DNA of 64,000 nucleotides from Breviolum minutum Mf 1.05b.01 (taxonomy: Eukaryota; Sar; Dinophyceae; Suessiales; Symbiodiniaceae), in NCBI GenBank assembly GCA_000507305.1, contig DF239051.1, positions 332,438-396,437 on the forward strand, in the 5' to 3' direction. The translations under genes and the position numbers were made by a program. Shown in pieces: positions 22,106-33,148 of the stretch (the first letter of the stretch is position 1; each line of letters starts with the position of its first letter). The notes below the pieces were generated by a model. That model did not search any database and was not told the DNA's origin. It worked only from the letters and a program-made list of their open reading frames with translations.

Positions 22106-23603
22106 ACATAGATGGCAAACCCATACAAAACCCAGGTTTTGGCATCCTTGGCAGAGAAGTTACTTTTCCAGTTTGCTAATTCCTGAACGGAACATGTGGA
22201 AGGAAAAACACCTTGAACAAATTTACTCAGATTTGGGCCATGGAAACTTGAAGTGATCGGCTCGTTGGGCAACTGTAGGTGAGTTAACCCAACCCATTTA
22301 GCTCAACCGACTCGGTTCCATACCATTGGGGGGTTCACCCCCTGGTCGAAGGTCGGGTTCCAAAATGATGATAGATGGGGAAGCTGAACATTCACCCCCC
22401 TCAAAAGAGTGAAGTTCGGGATCTCAATCCAGGGACTTCAGGGTTGGGTCCCCTTGGAGCCGTTCGTTTCAGTTTCATAATATGGGTGGAACATGCCGGC
22501 ATGAAACAACCACAAGATGCCGGCAAAAAGGCTGTGCTGTTGTTTTTTTGCTGGAATGCCAAAGCATAGGTTTCAAATTGTTTTTTGGGGATTTCATGAA
22601 ACACCCTTCCCGGAGGAGATCATGGTAATGACTAGAATCTAGAACAATGATTCATGATTGTTTGCTTGCACAAGGAAGCAAAACCCAACTTGGTTTTGGA
22701 TCCAGTTTTCATGTGGCTGTGATGACCGGAAGAGTAGATGCAACTAGCACCAGGATGCATAGAGACTTTACTGAAGGTTGATCTAGAGATATTATGAGAT
22801 ATTGTGGCGTGATGTGGATGACTGCCTGTTGTAATGTCAAGCATATTTAAGCATGATTTGCAGTAAAGATTGAGCAGTGAAAGGCAACTTACTTCATTGG
22901 TTTTGGGGTTGTAACACCAACTCACATGTTTTTTTCTGTTATTCAATCAGGATTCCTACCAACCAACTAGTATAATGGAATCAAACAAGTTTTTTTCACT
23001 CAATCTGCTCCAAGTGTTCTTTAAAAAACACCGAGATAGATCCTCACGGCCAGGATGGCAACACTGACGATGAATAAGCTCGACTTGAATGGCATGAATT
23101 TCTTTCGTCCCGGGGAAGGTTTTCCTTCCCAAGCAGTAGCACCAAGTTTCTAAACACATCTTCGATGTCTTATGTTGTTGTCTTGAGCATTGATACAATA
23201 AAGGGTAATAAACCGAGCTCGACTGGGATGATGAACTCAAACATCAGCAGGAGTAATGAGATCATGGAAACACCTGTGGTATTTGGAGCTATGTGAGCAA
23301 AAACATCGAAACAATGGATGACCGGTTCATACACACCCTTCAAGTTTCACAGTGATTTAACCTCTGACACAGTTACCAACCCATTTTCCAACTTGCAACC
23401 AAAATTGATGTTCAGTATGTTTTTTTTTGCAGCGCGAATTATGATCAGATTCAGGCAGATAAATTATTAAATGGACTACTCAGATATATGCATAAATCAC
23501 GGCAAGATTATGATCCATTTTTGTTAATACTCATATCATCATGAATCAAAAGATACCATTATCATGGATTACTTATGAATCATGAATTATTATCGTTTTT
23601 CCA
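22106..23603. other. Spacer, no firm gene
   Basis: Several medium-length frames on both strands (for example 22375-22569 +, 22632-22946 -, 22956-23240 -), none with a recognised domain or a matching acceptor/donor pair. No short inverted-repeat element was identified here. Confidence 0.4.
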
Positions 23604-23735
23604 GATGTTTCCCCTTCTCGGACGAGACTTATCACCAAATCACCCATGGAGTCCCTCGCGATTCACAGCTGGCGTTGATCAAATTTGTTTCACACCGGGC
23701 ATCCGAGCAAAAACTGCATGCTGCCACACATTTTG
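23604..23735 (+). CDS. Candidate exon, unknown
   Basis: After TTTTTCCAG the third frame reads CFPFSDETYHQITHGVPRDS and then QLALIKFVSHRASEQKLHAA. It is more protein-like than the other two open frames and lies in otherwise T-rich sequence. No domain; strand supported only by composition and the acceptor. Confidence 0.3.
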
Positions 23736-23855
23736 GATATATAATGATATAATTATTATTTATGTTATATGTGTATAGATGTTTTTATTTATACACGGTT
23801 GTATATGTTTTATCTATCAAGATATGTATGCATACAGGTATGCATATGTTAAGAA

Positions 23856-23952
23856 CTAGATGGTTTTCAAGCATTTTTCAAGTTCACCCCTGCTTGGGGA
23901 AGATTGCAATTTGTGTACTGAAATGTTTCAACGGTTTGAAATAACCAAATAG
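23856..23952 (+). mobile_element. Family A element (97 bp)
   Basis: Begins CTAGATGGTTTTCAAG, has the CACCCCTGCTTGGGGAAGAT core and ends GGTTTGAAATAACCAAATAG. Flanks AGAA / ATAA match at three of four positions, suggesting an aged 4-bp target duplication. Confidence 0.75.
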
Positions 23953-24068
23953 ATAACCTAGAACCCAACTGACCTTTTTGGGGGTTTGGAATTTCCATTC
24001 GGACTCAAATCTTTCAAAATATGTGTCATTTGGGTCCTAGGTACATATCAAATAACACCATAGATTTG

Positions 24069-24160
24069 ACAGTGGCAAATGAAGGTTTATAGGCTATAGG
24101 GATCCTCTACTAAAATGTATGTAGTAATGTAGTAATGTAGTAATTCTGGTGGCCACTGTT
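24069..24160. mobile_element. Family H element
   Basis: ACAGTGGC...GCCACTGT terminal inverted repeats enclose GCAAATGAAGGTTTATAG, a core shared with 26064 and, in reverse, with the element at 47847. It contains a short GTAGTAAT tandem run. Confidence 0.6.
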
Positions 24161-25720
24161 ACTGACATGGCCACACCTAATGTATCTATAGAAGATATTT
24201 GTGCCAGATAGTGGAACCAAAAAAAAAGACGTGCGACAGAATCCTTTTAAGCTCACCGAGCAGGCATGCTGCTGGGATATGATGCTGTATGCAAAACTTA
24301 GCTTCCCTCACAGATACTGCGCTTTTTTTGTTGTCGAAGTTGTTGGCAATACTTGCTCGGGAAACATTTACCGCCCTAATACGTGTTTTTTCTCCGAGAA
24401 ACACATATTTGATATTAAACACTTGGTCAGCGTGACTACCAGAATGATAAGAAACAAGCCTCAGCTATGAATGCTTGGATGCTTGGTTCAGTGGGGTTTT
24501 CGAAGCTGTTAAGGCTGATCATGAGACAAACAGAAACTGTGTTCCGAATCACGTTGCTTGTGTTCAGGGACATGGTGTTGATGAAGCAACCACAAACAAC
24601 GTGACCTGAAGTAGTGATTCAAATGGCAGTCGGCTATAGCTCCTTTTATAGATACACACTCCAAAATTGGATAGCGTTTTATGACAAACATCGATGTGCT
24701 ATGATTTGTTAATCTACCAAAAATGCCTGGGCCAAAAGATTGACTGTTTGACCAGGTGCATAACCCTAGAATCAAACAGAATCAGCACAGAATCACCACT
24801 AAAAAGTGAACGAATTCTGTTTTCATGGTTCTGAGGCCATTTTTGGTATATGTTGTGTTTAGTCGAAGCGGTGTGCTGCAGAAACTCCGAGAGGGGAACA
24901 AAAATGAGGTTGGCAAATGATTTCTTGACCCCATGGCGAATCACTACCAGGTTGGAATAGTCTCATTCTGTTGAACAAACACATTGCAATGGAAAACTGT
25001 TGTTTGAAGTTCCATGCCTTATTCAACATGGTGAGTTTGCATGGCCATGTTAGTTTAGCGGAGAGTATTCGTTGCAGCTAGCGCCAAGATTCCCAATCCT
25101 TTGACAAACGACTGTCACCAGCTGGTTGAAGAGAACAAAGTATCTCAATATCCTCAACTCATCTTGGCTAGACTACTTGGAGGCAGCACAGTTGTTGATG
25201 CATTTTTGTTTCAATGCCATGGGTGTTTCCCTCTCAAAAAAAGTATCAACCCTAAATCCGCTGCCAAATCAAAGACAAAATTTGATTTGAGGGATCCAAA
25301 TTTTTTGGGCAGATGATGTCCAACTTGGCCTCTCATGTTTTGTTGTTCTTTGAAACCAACCAACCATTGAAGCCAATGTGTCTGAAGCCACCCAGGCTTC
25401 AGTTGCGATCGACTCAGCCAAATTGAGGCGAGCGTTTGGCTGTTGGCAGAGCCCATTTTGTGAGAAAGTTTTACAGGAGAAAATCTTGCTGGGGTTGAAA
25501 GGCCTTGGTTGACTGCTCATACTTCCAGGCCCACTTGGGGGGATATGATTTGATTCTAACTATAAATGAAATGATATGTTTGTTTTTTGAATATGCATAT
25601 AATAATATCTTTATATATATAATTATCCCGTTTTAGTGCTTGGATCCACTATAAATCCATGTCTACTGTCATGGGACCTGGGACCTGGGTACATCCACCT
25701 TTCCAAATGCTTCCCCTCAG

Positions 25721-25770
25721 CCGCGCTTCGCCGTGTCATCAGGCAAGCTTCACCAGAGCTGTTGACCTTG
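25721..25770 (+). CDS. Candidate 50-bp exon
   Basis: Bounded by a pyrimidine-rich acceptor (TTCCCCTCAG) and a strong donor (TTG/GTAAGT), reading ALRRVIRQASPELLTL. It is GC-richer than its surroundings. Gene identity unknown. Confidence 0.4.
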
Positions 25771-26039
25771 GTAAGTCAAACGGTGTCTTGGAAGCCAAAA
25801 AAATTTCGGGAGGAAAGTTTCCCCTCCCTTGAAACCCTGACAGGTTTTTTCTTTCCCCCGGTGGAAAATAGGCCGAAATATGGCCCCACAAAAGGAAAGG
25901 AAGGGAAATGTTGCTTCCAAAAAAAAACAGGGATTTGTTCAGGGGTAAAAAGAAATTCGCTAACTTGCTTGTTACTTTTAGGGAGGGTAATTATACTGTA
26001 TACTTCCGGAATGTAAGATATTGTGGTATTTAGTGTGGT

Positions 26040-26142
26040 CGCCACCCCGGGATGCAATCATGGCAAATGAAGGTTTAGGATGGTTTAGCTTGTGATCCCC
26101 TACTGAAAATATAATAGTTGCGGGTGGTGACTGTTACTGGAT
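26040..26142. mobile_element. Family H element, second copy
   Basis: Shares GGCAAATGAAGGTTTA, GATCCCCTACTGAAAATAT and GGTGGTGACTGTTACTG with the 24.07-kb copy in the same order. Terminal repeats are less clear (GTCGCCACCC / GGGTGGTGAC). Confidence 0.55.
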
Positions 26143-26336
26143 GGTGGTTTCAAATATTCATTACGCTTACCTAAAATTTGACTAAGAGTCTGTTGACATT
26201 TGACTAATGATCCATGTTTCTTCCCTGGGCAAATCCCATACTGGCTGATGGGTCATGGGATTTATAGATGGATTCAGGATGTTCCTTTTAAAGTGGTGAG
26301 TTTTTGTTGGTTGGTTGCGTTTCACTCAACCATGGG

Positions 26337-26435
26337 CTAGCTGGTGGTTTCAACTCGTTCATATGTTTCTTATGTTTGGGGAAATGACCAAAGTTGACAA
26401 ACATTTTTGTTCAAATGGTTGAATCCACCAGCAAG
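26337..26435 (+). mobile_element. Family A element (99 bp)
   Basis: CTAGCTGGTGGTTTCAACT to GTTGAATCCACCAGCAAG, with a TTTGGGGAAATGACC core. Target duplication not clear. Confidence 0.75.
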
Positions 26436-26604
26436 TGTTGTTGGGTCAGACATCATGAAGCGGTTGATAGGTAGTTTACCGGTTTTATGCCACCATTTTT
26501 AAAGCCGTGTGCGAAACATCCCAGGTGGTTCTTTTCCGGAGATTTGAAGAATGAGTAGCATGTCAGATTGCCTTTTCAGGTCACGATAGCCTATGAAACA
26601 GTTT

Positions 26605-26703
26605 CTAGGTGGTGGTTTCAAAATATGTTTTATTTTCACCCCTATTTGGGGAAGATTCCCAGTTTGACTAATATTTTTTCAAATGGGCTTAACCACCAAC
26701 CAG
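26605..26703 (+). mobile_element. Family A element with 4-bp TSD (GTTT)
   Basis: CTAGGTGGTGGTTTCAAAA to GGGCTTAACCACCAACCAG, core CACCCCTATTTGGGGAAGAT. It is flanked by GTTT at 26601-26604 and again at 26704-26707. Removing one GTTT plus the element leaves the target intact, and that segment starts with GT and ends with AG, so it is a ready-made intron. Confidence 0.85.
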
Positions 26704-27821
26704 GTTTACAGGAAGGGTCAATTTTTCCCATGGAAAACTTGGAACTTCTTCGCGATGCCTGTTCCGAACGGGAGTTGGGGGATGAGATATAGCCGCTTCA
26801 AGGGTTTCATGCTTCAGAAACCAAAAAAACTCGGAGAATCCACCCAGCCATGGTGAAACCACCCAGCCATGCTGGGAAAAACCACATGGTTCCACACCTC
26901 CAAACAAAAACGACTCAGGTGCGACAGGAGGCCATAGTGAAACGGGGAACACAGAAGTTGACGAAACCGATTCAGCTGCTGAGTTGCAAAAAATACCTGG
27001 GGTGCAAATTTGTGGGGTCATTAAATGGGACCCATTTCAGGAGGATCAAACAAGCAGCAAGTGTATGGTAATTTGGTGGATTTCCCATAGAAATACTGTA
27101 GTGCATTGTTTGGCTTGGTATTACAATGACCCCCGTGGAATGTGCTTGTTTTTTTGTTTAACCAATGGGGGCCGGGTGGTTGAGGTTGGTATGGTTGATG
27201 TTAGTAGATGGTTGCGCCTATCTGTAGGAGGTCCTTTGTGATAGGGATTGAATTTCTTGGGGCAATGGACAGTAAAGCACAGACAGCAACCGCCAATCAG
27301 CCATTGTTTGAGTTGTAAGGATGTGGACATGAGGTCAATAAAATCTAAAGATACTCATGGTATCTCAATTAGTTTGTCAGGATTCAATGTTTTTTCTATA
27401 GACATGTTTTGCTGCCATCATTTTCAGCTTTTCAGTATTTCATGACTCCAAAATTGGATCATTTGTAAGTTGAACCGATGGAGACGTGGGATTTGGTGAC
27501 GATCTCGCCATGGTTGGATGTTTCCGAAATGTGTGTCGCCACAACTTCGAAGGCCTTCAATTTGGAGGGAAATGTTGAACCCCAATGTTTTCCAATCTTA
27601 GTTGCTGTTTGTGGTATCCATCCCTAACCTTATCAATTTTTTTCACGCAACAAAACGCAGCCAAAAAAATGAATTGCCGGCTGTTGAGGTCTGACTTGCT
27701 ATGGTCCTTCGCTGCCCCTTCGGTAGCATTTGTGTCATGAAAACATCTCAAAAGTGATGGGCCTGGAAAATGTATCTCCGGCTTCAAATTTGGCATCATT
27801 TTGGGGGTCTCTAATCTATAT

Positions 27822-27914
27822 CCCATACCATCCATGTATGGTATATTTGCCTACATTTACCTCAAAAATCAACCAAATGTAGGTAAATATACCATACATG
27901 GATCCTAGGGGTAT
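27822..27914. mobile_element. Family C element
   Basis: CCATGTATGGTATATTTGCC and its mirror GGTAAATATACCATACATGG form long inverted repeats around a short core with TCAACCAAATGTAGG. About 93 bp, non-coding. Confidence 0.8.
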
Positions 27915-28985
27915 GTTAAATTTTGGGAGTGTGCATCTTTGTTTTGGTGTTTGCAGATCCGTTGGAAGAATTACCTGGAGGAAAACATCTCATGTTGATC
28001 ACTTGGATTTTTCAAACGAACACTGGAAGGGTTGCGCGTGTTTTGGTGTGCACATTTTATGCTTGAATTTGATTCAACCAGAAAACGCTAGCTGCGGTGC
28101 ATTTGTGTGTGCAAGATGGTCAGCGTTTGTCGTTCGTCAGTCCAGGACATTGGGTCATGATGACTACATTGGTTTGTTTGGACTGTACATGTGCTTCTTA
28201 CCGTCCGCAAAAACATTTAGATGCAATGGAAAACACCATGTTCAATATCAATAGGAACTGTATACTGTATCGTCTGATATGTTCCGAGGGTCCATTTTCC
28301 ATTGCCATGCTTATACCAGAGGCTACTTGACACAACTAGATGACCAGGGGCCCATCTTGGGAAGGAGATCTAAACAAGGCAACGGCAGCTCTAGGGCAGT
28401 GTTGAGTGATTTGAACGGAGGTTGGGGTTTGGTGCACTACTCATGATTCCAGACGCACTTGGGATATGATCTACTGATGGTTTTTGATCAGTTTATTGGT
28501 TGGTTCCTCTCTTAGATATTATCTTCACTGTCCACTGGCATGATGGAACTGGGATATGCTGATATACCTTGGGGCTGCCAGCCCCACTCAGTGGCGGAGT
28601 GGCCACCAGGAGGTTTCTTTTAAAGATACAAAATCCTTATGATAACCCTGTAAAAGGCCACAGACATAAAAGGCAACATCGCATCCCAAGTTCTTCCCAT
28701 AAAAAATTGCCTACATGAAGATGAATCCCCCCAAAAAATCCCAAAAACTAACTATCCCCCCCCCCAAAAAAAAGGTGAATCCCATTTTATCACCCCAAAA
28801 AATCATCTCCGCCTTAACAATAAAAAAAAGTGGGGAAATCCTTACAGCCCTGAAAGACATCCGAGTCAACCAACCAACCGGACCAAGGTCAGTGGAGTCT
28901 TTGACCTGGATTTCTTTTCCTGGGTCCGGTGGCCTGAAAAGATCCGGAGGATGAAAAAAAGTCGAAAAGATGGGGGAAGTTGTTG

Positions 28986-29081
28986 CTGGTTGGTGGTTTC
29001 AATTTTTTTATTTTTACCCCTATTTGGGGAAATGATCCAATTTGACTCATATTTTTCAGATGGGTTGAAACCACCAACTAG
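28986..29081 (+). mobile_element. Family A element (96 bp)
   Basis: CTGGTTGGTGGTTTCAATT to GGGTTGAAACCACCAACTAG, core TACCCCTATTTGGGGAAATG. Flanks GTTG / ATTG match at three of four positions. Confidence 0.85.
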
Positions 29082-29821
29082 ATTGGGAAATTGTTGGATT
29101 TGGTTGTTCCACATTTGGAGTGAGTTATATGGACATTTTGTTTCCATATTATGGGAGTTTTTTAAGATGGTATGTGGTTTCTTTTGAGTGAATTTGTAGC
29201 ATGTTTCTCAACAATTGCGCGGTTAATTTGGGAGTTGTTGCTCAACATGTGTGTGTGAATTAAGGAGCACGTTTTCTCTATTTGGCAGTTGATGATGAAG
29301 TGATCCCGCCGGGACTTCCATCCCAGTTTTTTTTTAATATCGGACGGTGATTTCGTGATGGAAAATTGACTCCGAAAGTGGACAGATACATTTTGGTGTT
29401 ACTGAAGTAGTATGTGGTTTGCCCAGAATTTGTGCATTGCTTTGTTCTGAATAGAGCTAGGTGAAGGCAAGATTGAAAGTTAGAGCATTTTTGATGTCAT
29501 GTTAACTGGATCATATCCCCTCCTGCAGCCCTGCACCGAACAAATTCAAATTATAGGATATCATGATTTCGTTTTGAAACATATTTCCAGCAGTACGTAC
29601 ATGAAAGTTGGAAAACCAATGCAAATTCTTGCAATTTACGTTGAATTCCATTTGTCATAGGCCCCCTAAAATGACAAACCACCCTTTCCCTTAAAAAGAC
29701 AGCCTGGAAAACTGACGATTTGCCTTGAAAGCTTCCTGCCTTCGTTTTGACAGGCATTGAGTCAGCTGGACACAGGAAGTGAGTTTTGCTCAGATATCCG
29801 GGAGCTGATGTGGAGCTCAGG

Positions 29822-29942
29822 GTGTAAAAAACCCTGGAAGATCAATATGGAACTTGGAAATCACCTTTTTGAAGAGGAAAATCATGTTCCAAACTTTCAA
29901 ACCTTTATTTTTGGCTTCCAGCTGTTAATTTTCAGGGGTGTA
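29822..29942. mobile_element. Diverged family B element
   Basis: The right end GCTGTTAATTTTCAGGGGTG matches the B terminus well. The left end (GTGTAAAAAACCCTGGAAG) is only loosely complementary. Moderate support. Confidence 0.4.
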
Positions 29943-30396
29943 ATATTTGTGTTTTTCTTCAATTCCTGTCTTTCATTAGTAACTCTTAACCTCCAGTTGG
30001 TGTGAAATGAATTTTGGGTTTGCAAAACTCCTTGCTGGCTTAAGGGGAAACACCATTTCTTAGCATCAAATGGACATGTTCAAGTTATCACCCCACATTG
30101 GTTGATAGATGTTGGAAAAACAGGGACTCCAGTTGAGTACAGTTGAGAGATTTGGGAAGTTTCAAGTTTTGATGCCAAAAATGAACAGATCAGGGAAATC
30201 TCCTCTGAACAGGTTGGTGAGATTTGCTAAATTGCCTAGATGATCAACATATTGAAAGTTGTATCGCAATGATTATTGGTTATTATGGCCTATAGCTGAT
30301 GTTTTTTTTTGAGAAATTCAACACAAACGCCAAGAAGTAATTGTTATTTAAAAATATTTCTAAATATTTCTAAGTGCCGTTCCCTTTTATTTTCAG

Positions 30397-31482
30397 CTCG
30401 TTGATTGTGATCTTGGCAAGAGGAATTGAAGAGAAGGTTCTCCCAGAATGGGACGAATGCAGAGCACATCCGAACGTACACACCACCTTCACTTGACACA
30501 TACTCATCATGCGGAATGTAGCGGCAGTAGCATGTGCTCCTACGCAAAGAGTTGGTTCGTGTTCAAGATGATACTTGCAAACTCATTCCAACACTTGCAG
30601 TACGTTGTGAAACGTATTTATGGCATTTTTCATCTATGAAGCATAATTATTATTATATCAATTATGTACTTAAAGTATATGCATCTAATTACTTCAAGAT
30701 ACTTCAAGACATCTACAGTCATCATGCGCTTCTTTCACTATATCCTACAGTTGTCTGATGTGTAGACATCAAGTGAGGGATCTACTCGCACATAGATATC
30801 AGTCGGTGTGTCCTTGTGCATGACGTTTGGCTGCACCTTCGCCCATCGAGCGAGCGCGGTGCTTTGCGCTGTGCTGCTGCTGAACGTGAGCTGCAGCTTT
30901 TTGCGAGGCACGCCAGTCATATGCTCCATATGTATGGCATGGAACAGTTACAAACCTATACAGTTACTACAAAACTAACCCACAAATATATGTAGGGGGC
31001 AAGATAGGCAAGTTGACACACATTTTGTGGATGGATTGAAACTATACCAGCTAACATACGACATCAAACAACAAGAAACATTTGTTTGCATTCAAGTGGC
31101 ACTTTTTGGGACTTGTGAATTCAACAAAGGAAGTGAAGTGTGGGGATATGTTATTGTACTCTCAACCATCCCCCAAAATACCATCCCAGCCAGGAAACAT
31201 GTGTTTTATTTTCATGTTGTTCTTACTGACAATGCATTTTGCATCATTTTGCTACGGTTTTTTTCCTTTAAAACACATGGACATAAGTTGGGACCTCTTC
31301 GATGGGTGTTGAACCGGATGTTGATGATCAATACTTGCCTTAAGCCTTCAGCGCTTCGAACACAAGGCCCCGCATTTCCCCGTGGCGAACGTGTGAGACG
31401 CCTGGCACGTGGTTTCTCTCGACCAAACCGGCGAGAGATGGAGATGTGCCTTTGGCTCGGGGAATTCGAAGTCAAACTATAG
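30397..31482 (+). CDS. Candidate exon islands of an unnamed gene
   Basis: Three islands. 30397-30496 follows TTTTATTTTCAG and reads SLIVILARGIEEKVLPEWDE, with a stop at 30494. About 30799-30916 reads WLHLRPSSERGALRCAAAER and ELQLFARHAS, GC-rich against AT-rich flanks. 31290-31482 ends in ARGFSRPNRREMEMCLWLGE and a stop. All are + strand and unlike the flanks, but phases were not reconciled and the in-frame stop in the first means they need not be one gene. No domain recognised; a - strand reading of the second island is also open. Confidence 0.3.
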
Positions 31483-31583
31483 CGACCTCACACGACTTGG
31501 GCCCCCAAAAGGGAGCTAAGGAAGGGGAAATCCCCTTATTTCAGGGAAACCTGGGTTGGTGAAATGTTATAATTTGACCAGAT
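31483..31583. repeat. Dispersed repeat L, copy 1
   Basis: Begins CGACCTCACACGACTTGGGC and ends with TTTGACCAGAT. A second copy at 49868-49975 keeps the same order: CCTCACACGACCTGGGCC, GGGAAA, CTGGTGAA, GGCCAGAT. About 100 bp with no obvious terminal inverted repeat. Confidence 0.65.
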
Positions 31584-32109
31584 AAAGTGAATTCTTTCCT
31601 TTTCCTTGTAGTCAATTAGCTAAGTGTTTGTTTGGAATTGTTGGGAATTAGGAATTATATAAGAAAGGTGTTGAATACATGTAGTAAGGAATATATTTAA
31701 AAACACTAGACTGTGAAATAGCTGCAAAGGGAAATGTAATAGGAATCAATTATTTTCGCGATATAGCTACATAATTTGTTAATTCCCCAATTGATCTCTC
31801 CTTGAAACGCCCAAAAAAGGCGTTGTTGACGTTTTGTAAACCTGGTAAGTTAGCAGATATGTGCCTCCACAGATCCAATCCAAGATTGGATGGCGGCCAC
31901 AAATTGCCACCAGATTTTCGCAAAAAACAACTTCTCTACTTGAAAGATGAAACATCCAAATGGTTGGATTTAATTGGATGCTTCATTTTTTTTACCATGG
32001 GAAATGCTTTTGTTTGACCAAACACCCGTGTATATAAAAAACTGTTTGTGTGGTGTTGGATGTTTCCTATTCAGCTGTTTTTTTCAATTTTCTATGGGAA
32101 AGTTGGCAG

Positions 32110-32200
32110 GTATGTTCTGAGCATCCCAGAGCTCAAGGGTGCCGAAATCGTAACTGAGCAGAAGCAGTTGAGGGATGGGAGTTGGGGGAGTCGGTGACAG
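32110..32200 (+). CDS. Candidate exon YVLSIPELKGAEIV
   Basis: After TTGGCAG the frame reads YVLSIPELKGAEIVTEQKQL then RDGSWGS before TCG/GTGACA, a usable donor. Strongly protein-like composition in a T-rich background. It could be the last visible exon of the 30-32 kb islands or an early exon of the phosphatase gene 1 kb downstream; neither is shown. Confidence 0.4.
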
Positions 32201-32242
32201 CTGATACAAATGAGATTTTTTTTTACGCTTTCTAATTCACCT

Positions 32243-32345
32243 ACACTCCGGTAAACTAACATAGCAATGGAAAATGGACCCTTTGAAGATGTATTTCCTA
32301 TTGAAAATGGGGATATCCCATTGCTATGTTAGTCTACCAGAGGGT
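32243..32345. mobile_element. Family B element (103 bp)
   Basis: ACTCCGGTAAACTAACATAG and CTATGTTAGTCTACCAGAGG are inverted repeats. The core GATGTATTTCCTATTGAAA is identical to the 50.9-kb copy. Confidence 0.8.
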
Positions 32346-32469
32346 AATGGTTAATTGTTGGTTTGGATTGGTGGTTTGGATTCCTGGGAACCCCGTATGA
32401 AAGGGATTGTTACTTGAGGGAACCCTTAGAATCCCAAACCACCAACCCAAACCAACAACTAACGATTAG
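32344..32469. mobile_element. Inverted-repeat element, family E
   Basis: TAATTGTTGGTTTGGATTGG and its mirror CCAACCCAAACCAACAACTA form arms of nearly 40 bp with a 45-bp loop. It abuts the preceding family B element with no spacer. Confidence 0.75.
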
Positions 32470-33148
32470 TTGACTAATCCCCAAGGTTTTCAGAAAACCG
32501 GAAGGTTTTGGAAGGTATCCTTGATCTGATGTGAAAACTCAAAATTTAAGATTGCAAATTTGGGAGTGATGCCAAAAGAAAAACGCTTGGCAAAGGCAAA
32601 TTCTCCCAAACATGTTCATGGAATAGTTTTGACAAATTTAGGCAGATCATCCGAGATTCGATCTTTTTGTAAAGGATCTGCATGCTCTGAAGTAAACCAC
32701 TGGGTACGATAGGAACGATGGGGATGGGAAAGACATTATTAATTTCCCCAGTTCCCAGTTACCTCAGAATTCTTACAGGATTCACAGGGCATTTGAGCAT
32801 ATTTTGACTCAAGTTTCAAGATTCAGTGCAAGAACCCTGTTGAAGGACAAATCTGTGGATACCCAAATGTTTTACACTAGCTGTTAACCAACTGAACATG
32901 GGGGAAATCATTATGTTGACGTTGGAGTGTACCCAAACTATTCCCAGCATGGGTCATGCAATCACTAACTACATCTTTGGTGTGATAAACAAATTCACAC
33001 CTAAACTTCCAGGCCACCAAAAGTCTTGACGGACATGTTTTTTTGTTGAAAATTGCTGATGTGACGTGTCGGTCCCAAAAAGATGCCTGTGGCCCATGGC
33101 ATGATTTGGCCACGTCGGTCTTTTTCCCAAAAACGCCTTTTTTAAAAG

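Noticed and set aside
22260..22360. GTTCCA/GGGTTCC motifs resembling a tRNA T-arm
   Set aside because: No matching D-arm, anticodon stem or acceptor stem could be drawn.
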